A DNA stretch of 64,000 bases from Streptomyces sp. NBC_00582 (GTDB taxonomy: Bacteria; Actinomycetota; Actinomycetes; Streptomycetales; Streptomycetaceae): NCBI RefSeq assembly GCF_036345155.1, contig NZ_CP107772.1:5890001-5954000 (forward strand), written 5' to 3'. Shown piece after piece: positions 47,725 through 56,172 of the stretch. The stretch's first letter is position 1. Every line of letters begins with the position of its first letter. The notes under the pieces are model-generated. The model made no database searches, was not told the DNA's origin, and saw only the letters and a program-made list of their open reading frames with translations. A program made the position numbers and the translations under genes.

Positions 47725-49059
47725 TCAGCCGAGGTCCGCGTTCTCCATGGTCTCCGTCACGTCGACGAAGCCCTTCCGCGCGGCCACCAGCCGGCCCTTG
47801 CGTACCTGCTGCACGGTCACCTCGGCGTTGGACAGCCGGGGGAAGCCGACGGCGGCGAGCCGGTTGGTGAACTTCCAGCGCAGGGTGGGGGTGAGCCCGC
47901 CAGTGGTGAACTTCCCGCCGCCGTTGAGGGCGCCGCGGACCGTGTCGGCGCTCACCTCGCCGTCGCCCAGCGACTCCACGGCCTGCCGGAGCACGTTGTA
48001 GGCGATCCAGGTGGTCTGCACACCGGTGTCGGAGGGGTCGATGCTGGTGTCCGAGAAGGCGGACTCGCTGATCACCTTCTTCATCCCGTCCCACCGCTTG
48101 TCGCTCGCCACCGGGTACCAGCCGGTGACGTACGCCCCCTCGTACGGGCCGGAGGCGCCGCCGCTGGCGTCGATGACGGTCTGGTCGACGCTGCCCAGCA
48201 CGCTTCCGGTGTTCACCGAGGGATAGTCCGCGCGGCTGCGGCGGAAGGAGTCCATGAAGGTGCCGTTGCGGTCGCCCAGCGCGGGGACCACACAGCCCTT
48301 GCGGCTGCTGCCCGCCGTACCGCCGGTGGCGGCCCGCAGGGCCTTGTCGGCCTGCGCGGAGTACTCGGTGGAGTCCTCCGCGGCCCGCTGGTCCTCGGCC
48401 CGGTCGTGGCCGCGCGCCTTCAGGCCCGCGTCCAGCATCGGCGGCAGGGCGTCGCCCGCGATGGTGTCGGGGCGCACGAGCGCCACCGGCCCGGTGCAGG
48501 AGTCCGCCAGCATCGTGCCGAGGCCGGCGAGCAGCGCGGGCTGGCCGCCGTTGACCGGGTAGGACAGCGGGCTGGTGAACTCGGGTGTGGTGACGCCGAA
48601 GCCGCCGATGTAGGGGATGCCGGCGCCCTCCAGATGCGGGAAGAACGCGTCGGAGTGCTGGCTGTAGGAGCCGACGACGGCGACCGCCTTCTCCTTGACC
48701 GCGCGCCGGGCACAGGCCGCCGCGGACACCGCGTCGTTGTGGTCGTTGCAGGTCAGGACGGTGAGCTTATGGCCGCTGATGCCGCCCTTGGCGTTGACCC
48801 AGCGGGCGTAGGCACGGGCGAAGGCGGGCATTCCGGGCTTGTTGGTGGCGGCCGTGCCCACCGGCGCCCAGGTCATCACGACGATCGGGTCGTCCCCGGA
48901 ACCCCCCGTGACTCCGGGGACGACCCCGCATCCGGCGGTCAGCGACGCGACGGCGGTCAGGGCACCCGCCGCGAGGGCGGCCGCTCTGACGTGTCCGGTG
49001 CTGCGGAGAAACCTGGGGAGGAAGGTACTTCGCTGGAGCGTGCGTCGCCTGCCGGTCAT
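47725..49059 (-). CDS. Branched-chain amino acid type substrate-binding lipoprotein
   Basis: A 444-residue extracellular binding protein of the Peripla_BP_6 (LivJ-like) class. A signal peptide ends in the lipobox LTAGC, so Cys44 or so is lipidated. The mature protein shows VMTWAPVGTAATNKPGMPAF, WVNAKGGISGHKLTVLTCND, and VAVVGSYSQHSDAFFP. Neither permease nor ATPase genes are near, so it is an orphan receptor. The ligand cannot be told. Convergent with the Pro-rich membrane protein gene. Confidence 0.88.
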   Translation of the reverse strand: MTGRRRTLQRSTFLPRFLRSTGHVRAAALAAGALTAVASLTAGCGVVPGVTGGSGDDPIVVMTWAPVGTAATNKPGMPAFARAYARWVNAKGGISGHKLTVLTCNDHNDAVSAAACARRAVKEKAVAVVGSYSQHSDAFFPHLEGAGIPYIGGFGVTTPEFTSPLSYPVNGGQPALLAGLGTMLADSCTGPVALVRPDTIAGDALPPMLDAGLKARGHDRAEDQRAAEDSTEYSAQADKALRAATGGTAGSSRKGCVVPALGDRNGTFMDSFRRSRADYPSVNTGSVLGSVDQTVIDASGGASGPYEGAYVTGWYPVASDKRWDGMKKVISESAFSDTSIDPSDTGVQTTWIAYNVLRQAVESLGDGEVSADTVRGALNGGGKFTTGGLTPTLRWKFTNRLAAVGFPRLSNAEVTVQQVRKGRLVAARKGFVDVTETMENADLG

Positions 49060-49177
49060 GAACACGCACCATTCCGTCACATGACCAACCTGGGAGTGAC
49101 CCACGGTCAACGGGGGGTGACGCGAGGGTGAATTACCGGGGGCGGTGAGGTCCCCGGGACGGGAAAACGTACGATCG

Positions 49178-49678
49178 ATGACCGTGCAAGGTTCGGAGAA
49201 CTCTTCCCGTCGCGGCCGTCGCTCCTCCACCATGGGCGGCATGCCACTCAACGACATGCCGTGGTGGCGCTGGCGCAGCAATGTGCGCTCCGCGCTGCAC
49301 ATGCTCTCCGACCCGGTGTTCCAGCAGAACGTCTGGCTGTCCGGCGCCGACGGCTACGGCGACGTCACCGACGCCGTCTACCGTCTGGTCGAGGACACCT
49401 GGCTCGACAACTGGTCCGCCGAGAAGTACGTCGGCACGATCTTCCGCGACTCGCAGGAGGCGGCCCTCGTCGACAGCGCCGTGCTGCGCGTCCTGCGGAT
49501 CATGCACCAGGTCGGCCCGGACGCGCCCGTCTCCACCTATGTCTCCCACCCCGGCTGGCCCGAGGCCGTGCACGCGGCACGGGACGCGCACGTCCGGATG
49601 GCGGTGGCCGACGGCGAGGACCCGGACGCGCCGCCGCGCACGCTGGAAGTACTGCGGATCATGACGAGGTCCGCGTAG
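49178..49678 (+). CDS. SCO4402-family conserved hypothetical protein
   Basis: A 166-residue acidic, helical protein beginning MTVQGSENSSRRGRR. Conserved-looking parts are MPLNDMPWWRWRSNVRSALH, LVEDTWLDNWSAEKYVG and VLRIMHQVGPDAPVSTYVSH. No enzymatic motif, membrane segment or signal peptide is visible. The family appears to be restricted to Streptomyces and its relatives; function unknown. It ends 46 bases before purU. Confidence 0.8.
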   Translation: MTVQGSENSSRRGRRSSTMGGMPLNDMPWWRWRSNVRSALHMLSDPVFQQNVWLSGADGYGDVTDAVYRLVEDTWLDNWSAEKYVGTIFRDSQEAALVDSAVLRVLRIMHQVGPDAPVSTYVSHPGWPEAVHAARDAHVRMAVADGEDPDAPPRTLEVLRIMTRSA

Positions 49679-49724
49679 CGGACGGCCTGCCGTCGCGCCC
49701 GGTGGACGTGAGACCCTGTGCTGC

Positions 49725-50609
49725 ATGAGTGAGCAGTCCGCCCGAGCCGCGGCGACCCCCGCCGACCAGTACGTCCTCACCCTCTCCTGCCCGGACAAGC
49801 AGGGCATCGTGCACGCCGTGTCGAGCTACCTGTTCATGACCGGTTGCAACATCGAGGACAGCCAGCAGTTCGGCGACCACGACACGGGTCTGTTCTTCAT
49901 GCGCGTCCACTTCTCGGCCGAGTCGCCGCAGACCGTGGACAAGCTGCGCGCGAGCTTCGCGGCGATCGGCGACTCCTTCCACATGGACTGGCAGATCAAC
50001 CGGGCCGACGAGAAGATGCGCGTCGTCCTGATGGTCAGCAAGTTCGGCCACTGCCTGAACGACCTGCTGTTCCGCGCCCGGATCGGCGCGCTGCCGGTGG
50101 AGATCGCGGCGGTGGTGTCCAACCACACCGACTTCGCCGAGCTGGTGGGCTCGTACGACCTTCCCTTCCACCACATCCCGGTGACGAGGGAGACCAAGGC
50201 CGAGGCCGAGGCGAAGCTGCTCGAGATCGTGCGGGAGCAGGACGTCGAGCTGGTCGTCCTCGCCCGCTACATGCAGGTGCTCTCGGACGATCTGTGCAAG
50301 CAGCTCAGCGGGCGGATCATCAACATCCACCACTCGTTCCTGCCGAGCTTCAAGGGCGCGAAGCCGTACCACCAGGCGCACACACGGGGCGTGAAGCTGA
50401 TCGGCGCGACGGCGCACTATGTGACCGCCGATCTCGACGAGGGGCCGATCATCGAGCAGGAGGTCGAGCGGGTGGGGCACGACGTCACGCCGGACCAGCT
50501 CGTGGCGGTCGGCCGTGACGTGGAGTGCCAGGCGCTGGCGCGGGCCGTGAAGTGGCACGCGGAGCGCAGGATTCTCCTCAACGGGCGCCGGACGGTCGTG
50601 TTCGCCTAG
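49725..50609 (+). CDS. purU: Formyltetrahydrofolate deformylase
   Basis: A 294-residue enzyme hydrolysing 10-formyl-THF to THF and formate, which balances one-carbon units. The N-terminal ACT domain (residues 15-95, LSCPDKQGIVHAVSSYLF) is followed by the formyltransferase fold with RVVLMVSKFGHCLNDLL, the catalytic IINIHHSFLPSFKGAKPYHQ and GATAHYVTADLDEGPIIEQE. All family landmarks and the expected length are present. Confidence 0.95.
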   Translation: MSEQSARAAATPADQYVLTLSCPDKQGIVHAVSSYLFMTGCNIEDSQQFGDHDTGLFFMRVHFSAESPQTVDKLRASFAAIGDSFHMDWQINRADEKMRVVLMVSKFGHCLNDLLFRARIGALPVEIAAVVSNHTDFAELVGSYDLPFHHIPVTRETKAEAEAKLLEIVREQDVELVVLARYMQVLSDDLCKQLSGRIINIHHSFLPSFKGAKPYHQAHTRGVKLIGATAHYVTADLDEGPIIEQEVERVGHDVTPDQLVAVGRDVECQALARAVKWHAERRILLNGRRTVVFA

Positions 50610-50630
50610 GGAGGCGGGGGGTTGCGTCTC

Positions 50631-50682
50631 GGGGGCGGGTGCGGGTCGTCCGTGGTCGCTCGCGCGGTTCCCGGCGCCCCTG
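50631..50682 (-). repeat. Interspersed GC-rich element, copy 4
   Basis: Minus-strand copy of the shared element (GGCGCCGGGAACCGCGCGAG and on through the GCACCCGC tail). It is 20 bases from an oppositely oriented copy, so the two can form a large stem between purU and the anti-sigma gene. Confidence 0.6.
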
Positions 50683-50701
50683 GAACGTCACGCCGGCTGT
50701 A

Positions 50702-50752
50702 CAGGGGCGCGGGGAACTGCGCGAACAACCCCCACGCACCCGCACCGGCCGA
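50702..50752 (+). repeat. Interspersed GC-rich element, copy 5
   Basis: CAGGGGCGCGGGGAACTGCG and the downstream CACGCACCCGCACCGGCCGA match the shared element. It is in inverse orientation to copy 4 and probably serves as a transcription barrier between the convergent genes. Confidence 0.7.
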
Positions 50753-50769
50753 CGGACCCCAACCAGCCC

Positions 50770-52128
50770 CTACATCCGGCTCAGCGACGCGGCGGCGAAC
50801 AGCACGTCCCTGATCGCCTCCCGATCCCCCAGCTGCCCCGCCGCAGCCTCCTCCGGCCGCACATGCCCCGCCGCCAGTCGGCAGAACTCCACGTCGTCCA
50901 GCGCCACGTGCGCCACCTCGTGATCGGCGGAGCCCACCGCTCCGGGTGAGTCCAGGGGGATCAGCCACTGGCCGCCGCCGTCGCCCTCGATCTCCAGCCG
51001 CAGGCTGCGGCCCGGGCTGCCGGCGCTCACCAGATGGCGCGCGGCGCTCGGCGCGGGCGCGGCCAGACCCGCGCGCCGGCGCGCCGCGAGGGCCTGCGGC
51101 AGCATCCGCGCCGCCAGGTCGATCATGCCGCGCAGATGGCGGGGCGCGGGCGGCGCGTACGGATAGTCGACCGCCTCCGCGATGTCCTCCGCGTGCACCC
51201 AGCACTCGAACGCCCGGTCCAGCATCGCGTCGCGCAGGGGCAGCTCGAAGTCCCCGTACGAGATCGGCAGGGTCCCGGGACCCGCGCCGGTGAAGGAGAC
51301 CGTGCGCACGAGCGCGTGGCTCTGTTCGCGCCAGGGGCCGCGCACCGAGCGGGTGGGCGGGAAGTGGGAGGCCTCCCAGAACGCCTCGGTGCGCTCGGCC
51401 GGGCCGCGCAGCCGGTCGGTCTCGGCCTTGACGTCGTCGCCGAGCGGGTCCTCCAGACCGAGGGCCACCGCGATCAGGCCGTCCACCGCGAGGAGATGGG
51501 CGATCACCCCGGCGACGGTGGTCCGGCGGCTGGTCTCGCCGTCGCCGCGGAACCAGCGCAGCCGTACGGGCGCGTGCCACTCGGCGTCGCCGAAGTCCTG
51601 GAGCAAAGCGTCCAGTCGCGCGGTCTCGGCGTCGTACGAGGCCGCCCACGCCGGTACCGGTATGCGCGGCGGGCGGAGGTCGAGGCAGGCCTCCAGGACG
51701 CGGGTGCGCAGGCCGGGGTCGAGGTCGAGGCTCTCGGGGCGCTGGAGCAGCCCCACCGCCTCGCGCAGCCGCCTGGCCTCGTCCGCGCAGGGGCCGCAGT
51801 CGCCGAGGTGGTCCTCGACGGCCGCCGTCTCCTCGGCCGAGCAGGCCGCCAGCGCCCATGCCCCCAGCAGGGACTTCAGTACGGGGTGCTCCAGCCGGAG
51901 CGGTTCCGTGACGGTGGGCGCCTCCAGCGCGGGCAGCGGCAGCCCGCTGTCCTCGACGGAGGCCCGGGGGAGCGGGATCCGGGGCGGACGCGCCGTGGCG
52001 CCCTCGGGGGGCGCGGGGCGGTCGGCGGTGCCGTCGTCCGCGATGTCGCCGTTCGTGGCCGGGAACTCCTTCTCCTCGTCGTCCTCGCTCTCGCCGTCGT
52101 ACGCCTCGAATCCGTCCGTGCCGCTCAC
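50770..52128 (-). CDS. Anti-sigma factor: zinc finger fused to MDMPI-like domain
   Basis: A 452-residue protein. An acidic N-terminus leads to a zf-HC2 type zinc-binding motif (HLGDCGPC, about residues 104-111) as in anti-sigma factors. A long C-terminal region (residues 155-450) resembles the mycothiol-dependent maleylpyruvate isomerase group: TVAGVIAHLLAVDGLIAVAL, FECWVHAEDIAEAVDYP with His ligands, and a C-terminal SCP-2-like part. It overlaps the ECF sigma gene by four bases. I infer that it holds the sigma factor and may sense thiol status or a metabolite. Confidence 0.82.
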   Translation of the reverse strand: MSGTDGFEAYDGESEDDEEKEFPATNGDIADDGTADRPAPPEGATARPPRIPLPRASVEDSGLPLPALEAPTVTEPLRLEHPVLKSLLGAWALAACSAEETAAVEDHLGDCGPCADEARRLREAVGLLQRPESLDLDPGLRTRVLEACLDLRPPRIPVPAWAASYDAETARLDALLQDFGDAEWHAPVRLRWFRGDGETSRRTTVAGVIAHLLAVDGLIAVALGLEDPLGDDVKAETDRLRGPAERTEAFWEASHFPPTRSVRGPWREQSHALVRTVSFTGAGPGTLPISYGDFELPLRDAMLDRAFECWVHAEDIAEAVDYPYAPPAPRHLRGMIDLAARMLPQALAARRRAGLAAPAPSAARHLVSAGSPGRSLRLEIEGDGGGQWLIPLDSPGAVGSADHEVAHVALDDVEFCRLAAGHVRPEEAAAGQLGDREAIRDVLFAAASLSRM

Positions 52129-52706
52129 GCCGCACCCCCGTATTCGGGCGGGACCCCGGGGGAGGGGGCGTCGTGGGCGGTGGACAGCAGTTGCAGGCCG
52201 AGGCGGAGCCGACGGCGGGCCTCGTCCTCGGTGACGCCCAGGTCGGCCGCGGTCTGGCGGTAGTCGCGGCGCTGGAAGTAGGCCAGCTCCAGGGCGGCGC
52301 GCAGCGGGGTGGGCATGGCCTGGACGATGTAGTCGGCGCGGGCGGCGACCGAGGCGTGCCGCACCGTGTGCTCCAGGTCGTCGGCGGTGCCGGGGCCGCC
52401 CTCGGCCAGCGCGGCGGTCCCGGCGGCGCGCAGCCGCTGCACGGCGAGCCGGTGGGTCAACGCGGCGATCCAGGTGCGCAGGGGGCTCTGCCGGGGGTCG
52501 TAGGCGTCGGGGTGCTGCCAGACATGGACGAACACCTCACGGGTGACACAGTCGGCCGCGTGTTCGTCTTTGAGCACACGATGGGCGAGGCCGTGCACGA
52601 GCGAAGCGAAACGGTCGTAGAGCTCACCGAGGGCGGCCGCCTCACCGCGCGCGAGTCGCTGCTGCATCCTGCGGTCCCAGCGGGGCGGTGCGTCCTTCTT
52701 CGCCAT
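52125..52706 (-). CDS. ECF sigma factor
   Basis: A 193-residue extracytoplasmic function sigma factor. Region 2 includes LGELYDRFASLVHGLAHRVL and REVFVHVWQHPDAYDPRQSP; region 4 is LRAALELAYFQRRDYRQTAA with DLGVTEDEARRRLRLGLQLL. The DCVTREVF box is a variant of the usual DxTQExF. It is translationally coupled to its likely anti-sigma partner. The genes it controls are not identifiable here. Confidence 0.92.
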   Translation of the reverse strand: MAKKDAPPRWDRRMQQRLARGEAAALGELYDRFASLVHGLAHRVLKDEHAADCVTREVFVHVWQHPDAYDPRQSPLRTWIAALTHRLAVQRLRAAGTAALAEGGPGTADDLEHTVRHASVAARADYIVQAMPTPLRAALELAYFQRRDYRQTAADLGVTEDEARRRLRLGLQLLSTAHDAPSPGVPPEYGGAA

Positions 52707-53056
52707 GCGGCCCCCTCACCCGTGCCCGTGTCCCGGCCCAGCCTGCGTCCACCGTCACCTCGAATGTAGTCGGCACGTACGACAACGCACGCCCCTTTGT
52801 TTCAATGTGCGCCCCTGAGCGGCCGGGCGATGGTATAGGGCGGCGCCTACCCCGACTCATCCTGACCAATCAGGATCAAGTGTGTTCTGTTTCTGATTGG
52901 TGTGGACCGATGCAGATCGAACAGGACTGGATACGACGGAATCAAGCCTCTACCCCCGCGTAGCTGTTTTTCGCCAGGTGTTTCGGGGCAACGCCGCTGG
53001 GCAGCCGCGCTGCAAGGAAGCGTAGGGACGGCTTCCGTTTACGGCGAGGGAAAGGC
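52707..53056. other. Divergent control region between the sigma factor and STAS genes
   Basis: No gene is seen in these 350 bases. There is a 9-bp inverted repeat ACCAATCAG (52865-52873) / CTGATTGGT (52893-52901), AT-richer DNA around 52860-52960, and GGTATAGG/CCTACC near 52832. The repeat could be an operator or part of an RNA leader for the STAS gene. Confidence 0.5.
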
Positions 53057-53440
53057 GTGGTGGTGGCCTTCAAAGTGACCGGCGGCGAGCGGGGCGGTTG
53101 GGCCGTGCTCCAGGTGTCGGGCGAACTGGACCTGGTGACGTCGCCGCTGCTGCGACAGCGGGTGCACGACGAGGTGGCCGAGGGCCGCCACAGCCTCGTC
53201 CTGGACCTCTCCGAGGTGTACTTCTGCGACTCCAGCGGCGTCGGCGTGCTCATCGCGGCCCGTAGGCTCATCCGCTCCTGCCGGGGCCGGCTGCGGCTGA
53301 TCCTGCCCGCGCGCGGGGCCGCGGAGGACTCCCACGTCAACCGCGTCCTGGGCGCGCTCGGCGTGCGGCGCCTCTTCGACGTGTACGGCGACCTCGCGGA
53401 GGCCGTGGCCGAGGACGGCCCGGAGCCGCTGTCGGCGTGA
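53057..53440 (+). CDS. STAS-domain anti-anti-sigma factor
   Basis: A 127-residue STAS protein like BldG/RsbV. The phosphorylation site is Ser in VYFCDSSGVGVLIAARRL (about residues 54-71). The N-terminal strand is WAVLQVSGELDLVTSPLLRQ. In its unphosphorylated form it would bind an anti-sigma kinase and free a sigma factor. An HATPase-type partner is encoded at 59982. Three GTG codons in a row (53057, 53060, 53063) leave the exact start open. Confidence 0.88.
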   Translation: MVVAFKVTGGERGGWAVLQVSGELDLVTSPLLRQRVHDEVAEGRHSLVLDLSEVYFCDSSGVGVLIAARRLIRSCRGRLRLILPARGAAEDSHVNRVLGALGVRRLFDVYGDLAEAVAEDGPEPLSA

Positions 53441-53447
53441 GCCGGGC

Positions 53448-53921
53448 TCAGGTCAGTCCGAGCGTGCCCTTGGCGGTGGTCACGAAGTCCTTGATCAGTT
53501 CCCGGGTGATGTCCCGGCACCGGTCGAAGTCCTCAGGGTCCGCCGCCTTGTGCACCCGGTCGATCTGCAGGAGCACCTCCCAGGCCCGCTGCACGAGCGT
53601 CTCGTCCGGCGACAGCATCTGCACCCGGAACAGCGCCTCCTGGGCGACGGAGCGCAGCTCGTAGCCCGCCATGCGGTTCTCCGTGACCTCCTCGGGGGAG
53701 CCGCCCTCGTGCTCACGGAACCAGCGGTGCACCAGCGCGCGCCGGTAGTTCACGAGTGCCCCGGCGTACGAGCCGTAGGCGTCCATGCGTTCCTGGCGCA
53801 GCCTCTCGTCGCGGGTGAACCGCTCGGTGCGCTCCACCGCCCGCACCTGGAACCGATGGGTGAGACCCGCGCCCAGCAGGGTCCCCAGCACCGCTATGAC
53901 ACTCGCCGCCACTGCTTCCAC
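53448..53921 (-). CDS. Small membrane-anchored helical protein
   Basis: A 157-residue protein starting with one membrane helix (AVAASVIAVLGTLLGAGLTH) followed by a long charged, largely helical cytoplasmic region (RAVERTERFTRDERLRQERM, DAYGSYAGALVNYRRALVHR) that may form a coiled coil. I do not recognise the family. It ends seven bases from the STAS gene, convergently, and starts opposite the EF-hand gene. Confidence 0.75.
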   Translation of the reverse strand: MEAVAASVIAVLGTLLGAGLTHRFQVRAVERTERFTRDERLRQERMDAYGSYAGALVNYRRALVHRWFREHEGGSPEEVTENRMAGYELRSVAQEALFRVQMLSPDETLVQRAWEVLLQIDRVHKAADPEDFDRCRDITRELIKDFVTTAKGTLGLT

Positions 53922-54082
53922 ACCGGACAGTCGATCACATCCTCGGTCTGCCACAAGGGTGTCCCGAAATTCCCCCGGTCCGGGCACAGACCCCGCTTCC
54001 GCACCGCCCCGGCACCTTCGGCGTCGTACGCTCCCTGGCGGAAGCACCCCGACATCAGGACGTACGGCGGCCCGGAGGACAC

Positions 54083-54595
54083 ATGGTCAGCAGCGAGTAC
54101 GAACGCAGGATCGCCGACCGGTTCGCCACCTTCGACCAGGACGGCAACGGCTACATCGACCGCGAGGACTTCGGCGCGGCCGCCAAGGCCCTGCTCGCCG
54201 AGTTCGGCACCGCGGCCCGCTCCGACAGGGGCCAGGCGCTGTACGCGGGCGCGGAGGCCTTCTGGCAGGGCATGGCGGGCATCGCGGACCGGGACGGCGA
54301 CCAGCGCATCACCCGGGACGAGTTCGTCGGCGGCGCGGTCAAGCGCCTGCACGACAACCCCGGCCGCTTCGCCGAGATCGCCCGCCCCTTCCTGCACGCC
54401 GCCCTGGACATCGCCGACGCCGACGGCGACGGCCTGGTCACGGTCGAGGACACCGCGCGCGTGCTGCGCGTCCTGGGCGTCCCCGAGGACCTCGCCCGCA
54501 CGGTCGCCGCCGGCCTCGACACCGACACCGACGGCCGGATCGGCGAGCCGGACGTCGTCCCCGCGTTCGCGCGCTACTTCACCGTCTCCGAGTAG
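54083..54595 (+). CDS. Calcium-binding EF-hand protein (calerythrin-like)
   Basis: A 170-residue cytoplasmic protein with four EF-hand loops: DQDGNGYIDREDF (about residues 14-26), DRDGDQRITRDEF, DADGDGLVTVEDT and DTDTDGRIGEPDV. The spacing and length are those of calerythrin and the Streptomyces CabB/CabD-like proteins, probable calcium buffers or sensors. GGAGGAC precedes the ATG. Its last 22 bases overlap the convergent CoA ligase gene. Confidence 0.93.
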   Translation: MVSSEYERRIADRFATFDQDGNGYIDREDFGAAAKALLAEFGTAARSDRGQALYAGAEAFWQGMAGIADRDGDQRITRDEFVGGAVKRLHDNPGRFAEIARPFLHAALDIADADGDGLVTVEDTARVLRVLGVPEDLARTVAAGLDTDTDGRIGEPDVVPAFARYFTVSE

Positions 54596-56085
54596 CGCTC
54601 GCGCAGCCGGTACTTGAGGACCTTGCGGAGCGTGTCGTTGCGCGGCAGGGCGTCCACCACCTCCAGCTGCTCCGGCAGCTTGTGCACGGACAGTCCCGCC
54701 GCGCGCAGATACGACGTCAGCTCCTCGAGCGTGGGATCCTGCGCGCCCGCCGCCCGCTCCACCACCGCGCACACCCGCTCCCCGCGCTCGGTGTCCGGCA
54801 GCCCGATCACCGCCACGTCCCCGACGTCCGGGCGGGCGGCCAGCAGGTCCTCGATCTCCTTGGCGGAGATGTTCTCGCCCTTGCGGATGATGACGTCCTT
54901 CAGCCGCCCGGTGAGCACCAGATGCCCGCTCGCGGTGACCCGCCCGAGGTCACCGGTGCGCAGGAAGCCGTCCTCGTCGAAGGCCTCCGCGGTCTGCGCC
55001 GGGTCCAGATAGCCCCGGCACACGGCCTCCCCGCGCAGCCGCACCTCCCCGCCCTCCGCGATCCGTATCTCCATGCCCTCCGGCGGCCGGCCCTCGGTCG
55101 TCGCGAGGTTCTCCACGGTGTCGTCCGGCGACCCCATGGTGATCATCGGTACCTCGGTCATGCCGTAGCCGTGCGTGAGCTGCACGCCCATCTCCCGGAC
55201 GACCGCGTGGTACACCTCGGGCGGCTTCGGCGCCCCGCCCCCGGCGAGCAGCCGCAGCGAGGGGATCACCGGGACGCCCGGCTGCTTGCGCTGCTCGGCC
55301 AGGAACATCGAGTAGAACGCCGTCGACCCGCCCGCCACCGTCACCCCGTGCCGGCGGTACTCGTCGAGCGCGTCCGGCAGCGCGAACTGCTCGAACATCA
55401 CCGCGGGGAAGCCGTACAGCAGGAGCATGACCGTGTAGTCGGGCCCGGCGATGTGCGCGTACGGGAAGGCCATCGAGCCCACGTCGTCGGAGGTCAGCCG
55501 CAGCGCGTGCGCGAGACAGGAGCCGCCCGCGATGAGGGAGCGGTCGGTGTGCAGGACGCCCTTGGGGTCGGAGGTCGTGCCGGAGGTCCAGTAGATCCAG
55601 CGGACCGCGGTGCCGTCGGTGGGCGGCGGGGGCAGTATCGCCGGATCGCCCTCGGGCAGGTCGTCGTAGGCGTCGAACACGCCTTTCGCACCGAGCCGCA
55701 GTGCCATCTCGCCGTGGTCGAAACCGCGCCAGACGCCCGGTACGGCGAAGAACTCCGCCCGTGACTCCCTGAGCGCGAAGCCGACCTCGCGGTCCCGGTA
55801 GAACGGGATGACGGGGCTCTGCACGGCACCCAGGCGGGCCAGCGCGAAGGACAGCACCGCCGTCTCGATCCGGGTGGGCAGCTGCCAGGCGACGACCGTG
55901 CCGGGGCGCACCCCCATGCCGTACAGCCCGGCCGCCGTCCGTTCGGCACGCGCGCGTAGCCCGTCGAACGTCAGCGCGCGGTCGCCCTGCAGCAGGACGG
56001 GCCGGTCGGGGGTGAGGTCGGCGCGCCGGGCGACCAGGTCCCACAGGGTGCGGGAGGAACTCAGGGAGTGCGGGGTGTCGTTCAT
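54574..56085 (-). CDS. Acyl-CoA synthetase (AMP-forming)
   Basis: A 503-residue AMP-forming ligase. The P-loop is IYWTSGTTSDPKGVLHTD, motif A5 is THGYGMTEVPMITMG, the adenosine-binding GFLRTGDLG, and the hinge LKDVIIRKGENISAKE. The C-terminal catalytic Lys lies in DTLRKVLKYRLRE. It activates a carboxylic acid for the neighbouring dehydrogenases. It is divergent from the amidohydrolase operon, with two operator-like palindromes in the gap. The ATG at 56083-56085 is the start. Confidence 0.92.
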   Translation of the reverse strand: MNDTPHSLSSSRTLWDLVARRADLTPDRPVLLQGDRALTFDGLRARAERTAAGLYGMGVRPGTVVAWQLPTRIETAVLSFALARLGAVQSPVIPFYRDREVGFALRESRAEFFAVPGVWRGFDHGEMALRLGAKGVFDAYDDLPEGDPAILPPPPTDGTAVRWIYWTSGTTSDPKGVLHTDRSLIAGGSCLAHALRLTSDDVGSMAFPYAHIAGPDYTVMLLLYGFPAVMFEQFALPDALDEYRRHGVTVAGGSTAFYSMFLAEQRKQPGVPVIPSLRLLAGGGAPKPPEVYHAVVREMGVQLTHGYGMTEVPMITMGSPDDTVENLATTEGRPPEGMEIRIAEGGEVRLRGEAVCRGYLDPAQTAEAFDEDGFLRTGDLGRVTASGHLVLTGRLKDVIIRKGENISAKEIEDLLAARPDVGDVAVIGLPDTERGERVCAVVERAAGAQDPTLEELTSYLRAAGLSVHKLPEQLEVVDALPRNDTLRKVLKYRLRERYSETVK

Positions 56086-56100
56086 GGCTGCCCCCAGCTT

Positions 56101-56119
56101 GGCTGACGACTCGTCAGGT
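56101..56119. promoter_or_regulatory. Operator-like palindrome A1 (CTGACGA-C-TCGTCAG)
   Basis: CTGACGACTCGTCAG (56103-56117) is a perfect 15-base inverted repeat with one central base, 16 bases before the ligase start codon. It shares the CTGACG...TCAG half-sites with palindromes at 56128 and 61915. Confidence 0.6.
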
Positions 56120-56127
56120 GCCATGCT

Positions 56128-56146
56128 ATCTGACGGGTCATCAGAT
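56128..56146. promoter_or_regulatory. Operator-like palindrome A2
   Basis: ATCTGACGGGTCATCAGAT has outer arms ATCTGA/TCAGAT and lies 26 bases before the amidohydrolase start. It matches the palindrome at 61915-61933 at 15 of 19 positions, which points to one shared regulator. Confidence 0.68.
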
Positions 56147-56172
56147 AAGTACCGTCCGGCGGAGGGGAACCC

